Below are positions 1 through 6,181 of a DNA stretch of 6,213 nt, piece after piece; positions within the stretch are counted from its first letter, which is position 1, and every line of letters starts with the position of its first letter. The position numbers and the translations under genes are program-made. This stretch comes from Candidatus Glassiibacteriota bacterium (GTDB lineage: Bacteria; Gemmatimonadota; Glassbacteria; GWA2-58-10). The notes beneath the pieces were generated by a model. That model was given only the letters and a program-made list of their open reading frames with translations, was not told the origin of the DNA and did not search any database. The stretch lies in contig JAUVUV010000137.1 in assembly GCA_030604975.1 (NCBI GenBank), forward strand, positions 1 to 6,213, read 5' to 3'.

Positions 1-1623
1 ATTTCTAAAACCAGAATATTTTTGATTGCCTTTCTGCCTTTTGTATTTCTGGCCGAACTGATCTGTTTTTTTACCTCACAGAACCGTTCCGGAGTCCTGT
101 CGTTCTTTTTAGCCCTGCTGCTGTTTTTCTGTTTGATTCTGTTCTACAAGCGAGCCGGTTTGATAGAGATGCTTCGGAGGTTCTGGAAGAGATTGCTTAT
201 TCTTTTACTCGGGCTGAGTATGGCGGCTGCCACATTCGCTTTGTTCACAGATGCCGGTTCAGCTTTGGCAGGGAGAATCCTTACGGCGTCGGCGGTGCGT
301 TTGGAGCACTGGAAAAATCGATTTGCCAGCCTGGGGAATCTGGAAAATATCGATGTCTATTCAAGGGTCGTTTTTCTTGAGACCGGAGCGGCGATGATTG
401 CTGATGACCCTCTTTTGGGTAAGGGTATCGGGCAGTTCGTTATCCACTATCCGGAATATAAGACCGAGAAGCACTGGGCAGCCTTTAGTCTTCTCCCGCC
501 TGAGATCAAGATGTGGGATTTAATTCCACGCCAGTCCCATAACGAATACCTCCAGGTAGTTATCGAGCTCGGCCTGATCGGGTTCGCGGCGTTTCTGGCC
601 TTCTGGCTTTTTTTCGGCATAAGGATGTGGAAATACATCAAATCGCGCAGCGGAGATCCCGCATTTTACCTGATCCTCGGCGCAGCATCCGGGGTGGCCG
701 CCAGCCTGGTAAACGCACTTTTAACCTTTCCTTTACAGACAGTGACAAGTGGAATTCTTCTCTGGACCACCTGCGGCCTGCTGCTTGCAGGCTGCTGCGC
801 CGACAGAGAGAAAGATGACTGCCGCAAGATCGAACTGAAAATCAACCTTTCCAGGCCGCTGTCGAAGGCTCTGTTGGTTATCCTGACCCTGGTTTTACCG
901 CTTATCTGCCTCTGGGGTTCGGCGCGAATCCTCCGGGCGCAGTATTTTTTCTTCGATTCACTGAAACAGCATGCCCATGACCTGCCCTATAGTATTAAAC
1001 GGAGCCGGCTTGCAGCAGACCTTCTGCCAGGTCATTTCGAAATGCAGTATGTGGCAGGATTGATCGCTCAGATCCAGAACGACAGGGATACAGCCACGGT
1101 ATACTATGAGCGCTCTGTCAGGGCCGCTCCCTACTTTCCGGAAACTTACGGTCACCTGGCTGAATTTTATTACATAAAAGGCAACTATGAGAAGGCGGAA
1201 AAGACATTTCTCCGTTATCAGGAGGTCTACTCTCCTGGCGTGCCAGAGCGTTCGCACTGGGTCTGGGGTTTAGTGTGCCTGAAAGATACGACAAGGAACA
1301 GGTTAGCCGAAGCTGACTCCCATCTGCGCAAGGCCGGGGGAGGTTTCGAGCCGATGAAAGCCCTGGCTGAAGCATACTACAAAAGGGGCAAGCCCGACTC
1401 CACGCTGGCGATTCTTGATGACTGGGATCGAAGGGTAAGCACAAACAGCAAAAATTTCGCCAGAGTAGCAGACCTTTACGGCCTGGCCTCGCTCGCTGTT
1501 GGTGACACTGCAGCTGCACGGGAACGGTTCGGAAGAATAGTGCAATACGCGGGTGAAGACCAGAAACAGTTTGTGGAAAGGGCCCGCAGGATACTAGAGG
1601 AGCTGGATGAAAATCAGAAATAG
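1..1623 (+). CDS. O-antigen ligase (Wzy_C) family membrane protein with C-terminal TPR domain, 5'-partial
   Basis: The frame is open to the left edge, so the N-terminal membrane segments are missing; residues here count from base 1. Hydrophobic segments lie near 8-24, 32-50, 64-82, 188-208, 220-240, 245-265 and 289-307. Family hallmarks are SQNRSG (26-31, the usual S-x-x-R-x-G entry to a membrane helix), DDPLLGKGIGQF (about 135-146) and SHNEYLQ followed by ELGLIGF (179-195). In the family (WaaL, Wzy, PglL) the large loop bearing the H-N-x-Y-L motif is periplasmic and helps transfer or polymerise undecaprenyl-linked glycans. From about 337 to 537 the protein is soluble and helical with TPR-like units, e.g. 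HLAEFYYIKGNYEKAEKTF. Basic residues after segment 188-208 and in the 266-288 loop fit a cytoplasmic side, which puts the TPRs in the periplasm (inference). The stop overlaps the next gene by 17 nt. Whether it is a ligase, polymerase or protein O-oligosaccharyltransferase cannot be decided from this fragment. Confidence 0.85.
   Translation: MSKTRIFLIAFLPFVFLAELICFFTSQNRSGVLSFFLALLLFFCLILFYKRAGLIEMLRRFWKRLLILLLGLSMAAATFALFTDAGSALAGRILTASAVRLEHWKNRFASLGNLENIDVYSRVVFLETGAAMIADDPLLGKGIGQFVIHYPEYKTEKHWAAFSLLPPEIKMWDLIPRQSHNEYLQVVIELGLIGFAAFLAFWLFFGIRMWKYIKSRSGDPAFYLILGAASGVAASLVNALLTFPLQTVTSGILLWTTCGLLLAGCCADREKDDCRKIELKINLSRPLSKALLVILTLVLPLICLWGSARILRAQYFFFDSLKQHAHDLPYSIKRSRLAADLLPGHFEMQYVAGLIAQIQNDRDTATVYYERSVRAAPYFPETYGHLAEFYYIKGNYEKAEKTFLRYQEVYSPGVPERSHWVWGLVCLKDTTRNRLAEADSHLRKAGGGFEPMKALAEAYYKRGKPDSTLAILDDWDRRVSTNSKNFARVADLYGLASLAVGDTAAARERFGRIVQYAGEDQKQFVERARRILEELDENQK
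1596..1602 (+). promoter_or_regulatory. Ribosome binding site for the GDDxY repeat protein gene
   Basis: AGAGGAG lies 4 nt upstream of the ATG at 1607, inside the last codons of the upstream membrane-protein gene. Together with the 17-nt gene overlap it supports translational coupling and fixes the start at 1607, directly before a textbook signal peptide. Confidence 0.6.
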
Positions 1624-3442
1624 GCTCGCTCTGTTAAGCTCGCTAATCCTCCTTTTTTTTTCAGCCACGAGCGGAGCCGAATTTAAAGACGGTTTAAATA
1701 AAGCGGTATCTTCTCTGGAAGAGGGCCTTAGCCATCTCGGACTCGAAGCCCGAGAGATAATACCGTGGTTTGATGGCTATGGTACAAGGGGGGGTACATA
1801 TACTCCAGGGACAAATCTGGCAAATGATAATTTGCACAACGTGGTTTCGCGGTTTGCCGACTTGGAAAACCGGCTTGCTTCATTCAACACCCCTGAACAA
1901 TACCTTCATTGGAGTCTTGAATTCCTTGGTCTTTCCTGCCCTCGGCAATCTCCCTTGAAAATGCCCGGCGGACTTAAAGCGGCGGCAGACAGCTTCGATA
2001 CCCTGTTGCCCGGTGCTGGCCAGTCGCTTGTTGAACTTGTTGAAGCAGACCGGTTGATCCGGGAGGCTTATCGCAAGCTCACACCTGCGGAGGTTGAGGA
2101 ACTCAAAAAATATGTAAAAGATTTCCCTTTCTGGGAAGACCAGTGGCCCGCAAACCCAGTGGAAAGAATGGTAACACTGGCCCGGCGGGTAGATCTCGCT
2201 TTTATCTGGGCTGGGGCGCTTGCAGCCTGGAGAGCCTCGGCCCGCCTGCAGGAACTTGTTAAAAAAAACACCCTGGTATGGGTAAACCAGGAATCAACCC
2301 GGGAAGAATTTATTCTCAATCTCGACACTCCCTGGGGCGCTGTGATAGTTGGGGGCAGGCAGGAAAACGATTACCGTCAAAAATGCCTTCTCATCCTGGA
2401 CCTGGGTGGCGATGACAGTTACGAAATACCTCCGTCGGGTTGGCCTTTGGTCAGCATGATTATCGACCTGGAGGGGAATGACAGCTACAAAGCCGATAAT
2501 GGTTACGCGCTGGGGGGTGCTCTTTTCGGCCTTTCGTGGCTGGAGGATCATGAAGGTAACGATACATACAAGGGAGCATCGTTTTCCCTTGGCGCAGCAG
2601 CTCTGGGAGCGGGGATCCTGGTTGATTATAAAGGAAAGGACAGCTACAGGGGCGGACCCTTGAGCCAGGGAATGTCATTTTTCGGCCTCGGAATGCTGGC
2701 TGATTTTGAAGGCGATGACAGCTATGAGGTTTCATTTGGAGGTCAGGCGGCATGTTTTGCCGGCGGGGCGGGATTGCTGATCGACCTGAATGGCGATGAC
2801 AGGTACTCCGGGGGCGGCATCTACCCGGACTGGCGAACACCCGGTGCCACCAAGAGCTTTACGCAAGGCTCAGCCGCGGGCCTGCGCCCGTTCGGACTGG
2901 GCGGAACGGCGCTTCTCTATGACCGGGCGGGCGCGGATGATTATGAGATTGACTATTTCGGTCAGGGCGCGGGTTACTGGGGCGGTTGTGGACTTCTTGT
3001 CGACAGCAGAGGAGATGACAGCTATAAGGCCGGGCGCTATGCTCAAGGCTGTGGCCTTCATACAGCCTTTGGCTTGCTTGCCGATGGTTCGGGAAGCGAT
3101 AGCTACACTCTCGGCGGTGTGGGGCAGGGAATGGGGGAGGACCGCGCATACGGGATATTTCTCGAGGGCCAAGGAGCGGACTCATACAGGGCCGGGTGGA
3201 TGGCCCGGGGAGCCGGTGGCACGGGTGGGGTAGGACTCCTGCTCGAAATACACGGGAATGACAATTACCAGGAGGCTGCCAAAGCTGCGGATGGTTACGG
3301 AAGCCGCGCATGGGAGTTGAGCGGTCTCGGGTTTTTAATCGACTGTGTAGGAGATGACATCTATGGCAACAGGCGAATCCAAGGACAGATTATCCGTTCC
3401 GGCACCTGGGGCGCCATGGTGGACCTGCCGTTTAACAGGTAA
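1607..3442 (+). CDS. Exported GDDxY-repeat (probable beta-solenoid) protein
   Basis: A 611-residue protein. Residues 1-24 form a signal peptide: basic MKIRNR, hydrophobic LALLSSLILLFF, likely cleavage after SGA24; no lipobox cysteine is seen. Residues 25 to about 235 are mostly charged and probably helical (e.g. LTPAEVEELKKYVKDF, 158-173); I do not recognise this domain. A junction motif, DTPWGAVIVGG (240-250), leads into about twelve repeats whose tyrosines fall at 272, 294, 321, 347, 373, 400, 446, 473, 500, 527, 554 and 586. The unit is roughly G-x-G-L-L-x-D-x-x-G-[DN]-D-S-Y-x-x-G-x-x-x-Q-G-x-G. A regular glycine-rich, 27-residue period with alternating hydrophobics suggests a beta-helix, and the aspartate clusters could bind calcium (inference). 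The chain ends in a half-repeat, GAMVDLPFN. No catalytic motif or membrane anchor is visible. It sits between an envelope glycan enzyme and a HEAT-like exported protein and overlaps both. I recall similar GDDxY proteins annotated as hypothetical; the function is unknown. Confidence 0.88.
   Translation: MKIRNRLALLSSLILLFFSATSGAEFKDGLNKAVSSLEEGLSHLGLEAREIIPWFDGYGTRGGTYTPGTNLANDNLHNVVSRFADLENRLASFNTPEQYLHWSLEFLGLSCPRQSPLKMPGGLKAAADSFDTLLPGAGQSLVELVEADRLIREAYRKLTPAEVEELKKYVKDFPFWEDQWPANPVERMVTLARRVDLAFIWAGALAAWRASARLQELVKKNTLVWVNQESTREEFILNLDTPWGAVIVGGRQENDYRQKCLLILDLGGDDSYEIPPSGWPLVSMIIDLEGNDSYKADNGYALGGALFGLSWLEDHEGNDTYKGASFSLGAAALGAGILVDYKGKDSYRGGPLSQGMSFFGLGMLADFEGDDSYEVSFGGQAACFAGGAGLLIDLNGDDRYSGGGIYPDWRTPGATKSFTQGSAAGLRPFGLGGTALLYDRAGADDYEIDYFGQGAGYWGGCGLLVDSRGDDSYKAGRYAQGCGLHTAFGLLADGSGSDSYTLGGVGQGMGEDRAYGIFLEGQGADSYRAGWMARGAGGTGGVGLLLEIHGNDNYQEAAKAADGYGSRAWELSGLGFLIDCVGDDIYGNRRIQGQIIRSGTWGAMVDLPFNR
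2387..3370 (+). repeat. Twelve protein-level GDDxY repeats, about 81 bp each
   Basis: This is the repeat array within the exported protein, residues about 261-588. Tyrosine-to-tyrosine spacings are 22, 27, 26, 26, 27, 46, 27, 27, 27, 27 and 32 residues. Core tetrads include GDDSY, GNDSY, GNDTY, GKDSY, GDDRY, GADDY, GSDSY, GADSY, GNDNY and GDDIY. The underlying DNA is diverged in codon choice (GATGACAGTTAC, AACGATACATAC, GCGGACTCATAC), so the repeats are old and kept by selection on the protein, not a recent DNA-level expansion. Confidence 0.85.
3349..3353 (+). promoter_or_regulatory. Ribosome binding site for the HEAT-like gene, inside the last GDDxY repeat
   Basis: AGGAG ends 9 nt before the ATG at 3363, but only directly against the ATG at 3354, so it favours 3363 as the start. 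The same bases encode Val-Gly-Asp of the final GDDIY repeat, so the match could be a by-product of that coding sequence. Confidence 0.45.
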
Positions 3443-4139
3443 GTTTCTTCTGCTATTATCGCTTTATGCGCCTGTCGGAGTGCCGTGGCAGGTGAGAGCT
3501 GAGGTTTCATTAGCAGACCTGGTGGAACAGGCTGGCAGCCCGAAAGTTTTTTATTCCCAACCAGAGCAGCGCGACAGCCTGATCGCTCTTCTTGCCGAAA
3601 GTGGTGAAGCGCGGGTTCAAGATTTGCTTTGCCATCTCGATACTCCCTGGGCGATTCATTTCGAGGTCATTCGCCGCGCTCTTGAATCTATCGGTGATCC
3701 TGCCCGGCAGGCTGTGATCCAGGAGCTTTCCCAAAATGGTGATACTCATTACGCCTCGCTCCTGCTGGCAGTATTCGAAAAGCTCGGACAGCCTGGGGAT
3801 GAGCCGATACTCGGTTTGTATCTGAATAGCGGTCAGCGATCATTAATTATCCCTGCGGCGCGCTGCCTGGCGGAATTCGGCAGATTAGAACAGTCGAGCC
3901 AGCTGCTTACACCGTTCCTAGTCGACAGTTCAGCACACGTGCGTCTGGCGGCTGTCTGGGCCCTGGGCAAAATCTTCATGCGCGATTCAGAAAAACGACC
4001 GAATCCGGAAATGGCAGAAAAAATCCGGTCTCTACTCGATGACCCATGCCCCCAGGTTAGGTTTACGGCGGCGGAAACGCTGAAGATTCTCGGGGTAGCG
4101 GGAGAGGAAGTACCTAAGCTGTTGAAACCTGCCAGGTGA
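3363..4139 (+). CDS. Exported HEAT-repeat-like protein
   Basis: A 258-residue protein if it starts at the ATG at 3363, which is chosen because AGGAG lies 9 nt upstream; the ATG at 3354 would add three residues. The gene overlaps the repeat-protein gene by 80 nt in another frame. A hydrophobic stretch, KFLLLLSLYAPVGV (27-40), followed by VRA (44-46) looks like a signal peptide. Its n-region is long at about 26 residues, so the true start could be later, although only a weak CTG (3450) is available in frame. The mature part is a series of helix pairs typical of HEAT/PBS-lyase-type repeats. The clearest are LVDSSAHVRLAAVWALGKIF (about 186-205) and LLDDPCPQVRFTAAETLKIL (about 224-243), with the D-x-x-x-x-V-R-x-x-A-x-x-A/T-L signature; earlier, weaker units cover about 65-175. 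Such proteins are usually binding scaffolds. No enzyme motif is seen. Position suggests that it works with the solenoid protein in the periplasm (inference). Confidence 0.75.
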   Translation: MATGESKDRLSVPAPGAPWWTCRLTGKFLLLLSLYAPVGVPWQVRAEVSLADLVEQAGSPKVFYSQPEQRDSLIALLAESGEARVQDLLCHLDTPWAIHFEVIRRALESIGDPARQAVIQELSQNGDTHYASLLLAVFEKLGQPGDEPILGLYLNSGQRSLIIPAARCLAEFGRLEQSSQLLTPFLVDSSAHVRLAAVWALGKIFMRDSEKRPNPEMAEKIRSLLDDPCPQVRFTAAETLKILGVAGEEVPKLLKPAR

Positions 4140-4143
4140 GCGG

Positions 4144-4166
4144 GGGGGCACAGCTATCGTGCCCCC
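4144..4166 (+). terminator. GC-rich hairpin, probable terminator of the left operon
   Basis: GGGGGCAC (4144-4151) and GTGCCCCC (4159-4166) form an 8-bp perfect stem with a 7-nt loop, starting 4 nt after the HEAT-like gene's stop codon. The + strand tail, ACTGTCTTTACC, is only moderately T-rich. On the - strand no T tract follows the stem, so termination of rightward transcription is the better reading. It lies between convergent genes and may still slow both polymerases. Confidence 0.55.
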
Positions 4167-4208
4167 ACTGTCTTTACCATCCGAGAATTTTAATAGTTTT
4201 AAAATGAT

Positions 4209-5654
4209 TTAACTTAACGCTTTACGAAGAAGGTCGTTCACAATTTGAGGATTGGCTTTGCCGCTGGTTTCTCTCATCACCTGTCCGACAAAATAGCCGA
4301 ATACCTTTTCCTTGCCGCTTTTGTATTCCTCGACCTGCTTCGGGTTGTTCTCGATAACCTTATCCACCAGGGCCTTGAGTGAACCCTCGTCGGAGATCTG
4401 CACCAGGCCGAGCTTTTCGACAATTTCCTCTGCTGTAGCCTCAGTTCTGGTCATCTCGTCGAATACTTTCTTGGCGATCTTGCCGCTGATCGTGCCCTTG
4501 TTGATCAGCTCAAACAGTACGGCAAGCCGGTCGGGTTTGACCTCGAATTCGGTGATCTCGATATTTTTATCGCCCAGCACAGCGAGCACCTCGCTCATGA
4601 TCCAGTTGCTCACCTTTTTCGGCTCCGTTCCCCTGGCAAGCTTGACAGTTTCCTCGAAATAGTCGGCCACTTCTTTAGTGGCGGTGAGCACGTTTGCATC
4701 GTATTCGGGCAGCCCGTATTGTTTTACGAATCGTTTTTCGCGCGCCTCGGGCAGTTCGGGAAGCGTGGCAAGGATATCGTCGATCCAGACACTTTCGATC
4801 ACCAGGGGCAGAAGGTCGGGATCAGGGAAGTAGCGGTAATCGTTGGCTTCTTCCTTTGAGCGCATCGACCGTACTACCTGGCGGTCTGCATCCCAGAGCA
4901 GGGTCTCCTGGTCCACCTGCCCGCCCGATTCCAGAACGCTGATCTGGCGCTCGGCCTCGAAGTTGATCGCCCGCTCCACACCGCGGACTGAATTCAGGTT
5001 TTTCACCTCAGTGCGGGTACCGAATTCTTTAGTTCCTTTTTTGCGCACGGAGATATTGGCGTCGCAGCGAAGGCTTCCTTCCTCCATGTTGCCGTCACAG
5101 ACCCCCAGGTAGAGCAGGGTCTGGCGAAGGCGGTAGAGGAAAGCATAAGCCTCAGTTGCTGAGCGAATGTCAGGCTCGGAGACAATCTCGATTAGCGGGG
5201 TGCCGCAGCGGTTGAGATCAACCGCGGTGCCGGCCTCGGTGATCGTATGAAGGCTTTTGCCGGCATCCTCCTCCAGATGGACCCTGATCAGACGGATCTG
5301 CTTGATCGTGCCGTCCTCCAGGCGGGCATCAACCGCTCCGCCTGTGGAAAAAGGCTTTTCATACTGGCTTATCTGGTAGCCCTTGGGCAGGTCCGGGTAA
5401 AAGTAGTTTTTGCGGGCGAAAATCGACTGTTGCTGAACAGTGGCACCGAAAGCCAGTGCGGCTTTCACTGCCATTGTGACAGCCTCGCGGTTGAGCACCG
5501 GCAGTGCGCCCGGCAGTCCCAGACAGACCGGGCAGACATTGCTGTTCGGGTCGTCGCCGAAATGGGTACTGCAGCGGCAGAAAGTCTTTGTCCTGGTTTT
5601 AAGCTGCGCGTGAACCTCGAGTCCGATAACCGCTTCCCAGTTGTGATCGCTCAT
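4209..5654 (-). CDS. gatB: Aspartyl/glutamyl-tRNA amidotransferase subunit B
   Basis: A full-length 481-residue GatB, the usual size for the family. With GatA and GatC it converts mischarged Glu-tRNA(Gln) and/or Asp-tRNA(Asn) to Gln-tRNA(Gln) or Asn-tRNA(Asn) in the cytoplasm. GatB binds the tRNA and activates the acyl group using ATP and Mg2+. Visible landmarks are GLEVHAQLKT (11-20), a Cys cluster C26-x-C28 and C41-x-x-C44 expected to bind zinc, VHLEEDAGK (125-133), NMEEGSLRCDANISVR (189-204), TRTEVKNLNS (213-222) and YRYFPDPDLLP (273-283). These make up the cradle/catalytic domain. The helical and YqeY-like tail follows, ending in GQVMRETSGKANPQIVNDLL. The start is secure: ATG follows GGGAGGT with 6-7 nt spacing. 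The ATG overlaps the gatA TGA in an ATGA, so the two genes are translationally coupled. Nothing is damaged in this gene. Confidence 0.98.
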   Translation of the reverse strand: MSDHNWEAVIGLEVHAQLKTRTKTFCRCSTHFGDDPNSNVCPVCLGLPGALPVLNREAVTMAVKAALAFGATVQQQSIFARKNYFYPDLPKGYQISQYEKPFSTGGAVDARLEDGTIKQIRLIRVHLEEDAGKSLHTITEAGTAVDLNRCGTPLIEIVSEPDIRSATEAYAFLYRLRQTLLYLGVCDGNMEEGSLRCDANISVRKKGTKEFGTRTEVKNLNSVRGVERAINFEAERQISVLESGGQVDQETLLWDADRQVVRSMRSKEEANDYRYFPDPDLLPLVIESVWIDDILATLPELPEAREKRFVKQYGLPEYDANVLTATKEVADYFEETVKLARGTEPKKVSNWIMSEVLAVLGDKNIEITEFEVKPDRLAVLFELINKGTISGKIAKKVFDEMTRTEATAEEIVEKLGLVQISDEGSLKALVDKVIENNPKQVEEYKSGKEKVFGYFVGQVMRETSGKANPQIVNDLLRKALS

Positions 5655-5660
5655 TCTTGC

Positions 5661-5667
5661 ACCTCCC
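5661..5667 (-). promoter_or_regulatory. Strong ribosome binding site for gatB
   Basis: On the - strand GGGAGGT lies 6 nt before the gatB ATG, inside the last codons of gatA. A strong own site means gatB could still be translated if gatA translation stops early, provided the mRNA survives. Confidence 0.75.
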
Positions 5668-6178
5668 CTTCCAGCTTGCTCGCAGCCTTGAGAATGGTGG
5701 ATTCGTCGAAATGACGGCCGATAAGCTGGATCCCCACAGGAAGACCGTCCACCATCCCGGCGGGCACCGAGACCGCCGGCACACCGCTCAGGTTGACTGT
5801 CACTGTGAATATGTCCTGAAGGTACATGCTGACCGGGTCGTCCTCGAACGAACCGAGCCTCCAGGCCGGGGTGGGGGTGGTGGGGGTGAGGATCAAATCT
5901 ACCTTCTTGAACGCCTCTGTAAAATCCCGTGTGATCAGGGTCCGCACCTTCTGCGCCTTGAGATAGTAAGCGTCGTAATAGCCCGCGCTGAGCACATACG
6001 TGCCGAGCATGATCCGCCGCTTGACTTCCGGTCCGAACCCCTCGCTTCGGCTGGTGCGGTACATGTCGATCAGGTTGCCGGATTCGCGGCTGCGGTGGCC
6101 GTAGCGCACCCCGTCGAAACGGGCAAGGGTGGCACTGGCCTCGGCAGTGGCGATTATATCATAAGCGGCAATAGCGTA

Positions 6179-6181
6179 TTA
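6179..6181 (-). other. gatA: Premature in-frame TAA in gatA
   Basis: The codon between SLPHT and YAIAAY reads TAA on the - strand. Translation of the ten codons before it and of all codons after it gives recognisable GatA, so this is a point substitution and not a frameshift. TAA is used as the genuine stop by gatB and by the GDDxY repeat gene in this window, so reassignment of TAA is unlikely. Confidence 0.9.

Noticed and set aside
22..24. TTG as the start of the first gene
   Set aside because: The frame is open to base 1, and the family needs more membrane helices upstream, so the gene is simply cut by the window edge.
2859..3311. Long antisense open frame opposite the repeat array, and similar frames elsewhere
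   Set aside because: These are shadow frames created by repetitive GC-rich coding sequence. Their translations are rich in Arg, Pro and His, with no domain and no ribosome site.
2387..3370. RTX-type calcium-binding toxin repeats
   Set aside because: The GGxGxDxUx nonapeptide pattern is absent and the period is 27, not 9. The protein has a Sec signal peptide rather than a C-terminal type I secretion signal.
3636..3651. A 15/16-base match to 2321-2336 (both encode LDTPW), as a recombination or duplication trace
   Set aside because: The two genes show no other similarity around it. A short match encoding the same five residues is most likely coincidence.
4187..4205. ATTTTAA/TTAAAAT inverted repeat as a gatB terminator
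   Set aside because: It is an AT-only 7-bp stem with no clear T tract after it on the - strand, too weak to call as a terminator.
5651..6109. A stand-alone 152-residue gene starting at GTG 6109
   Set aside because: The sequence continues upstream as recognisable GatA, no ribosome site precedes the GTG, and the piece would lack the amidase catalytic residues.
6179..6181. TAA reassigned to an amino acid in this organism
   Set aside because: TAA ends gatB and the repeat-protein gene at sensible positions, and no other in-frame TAA interrupts a conserved region in the window.
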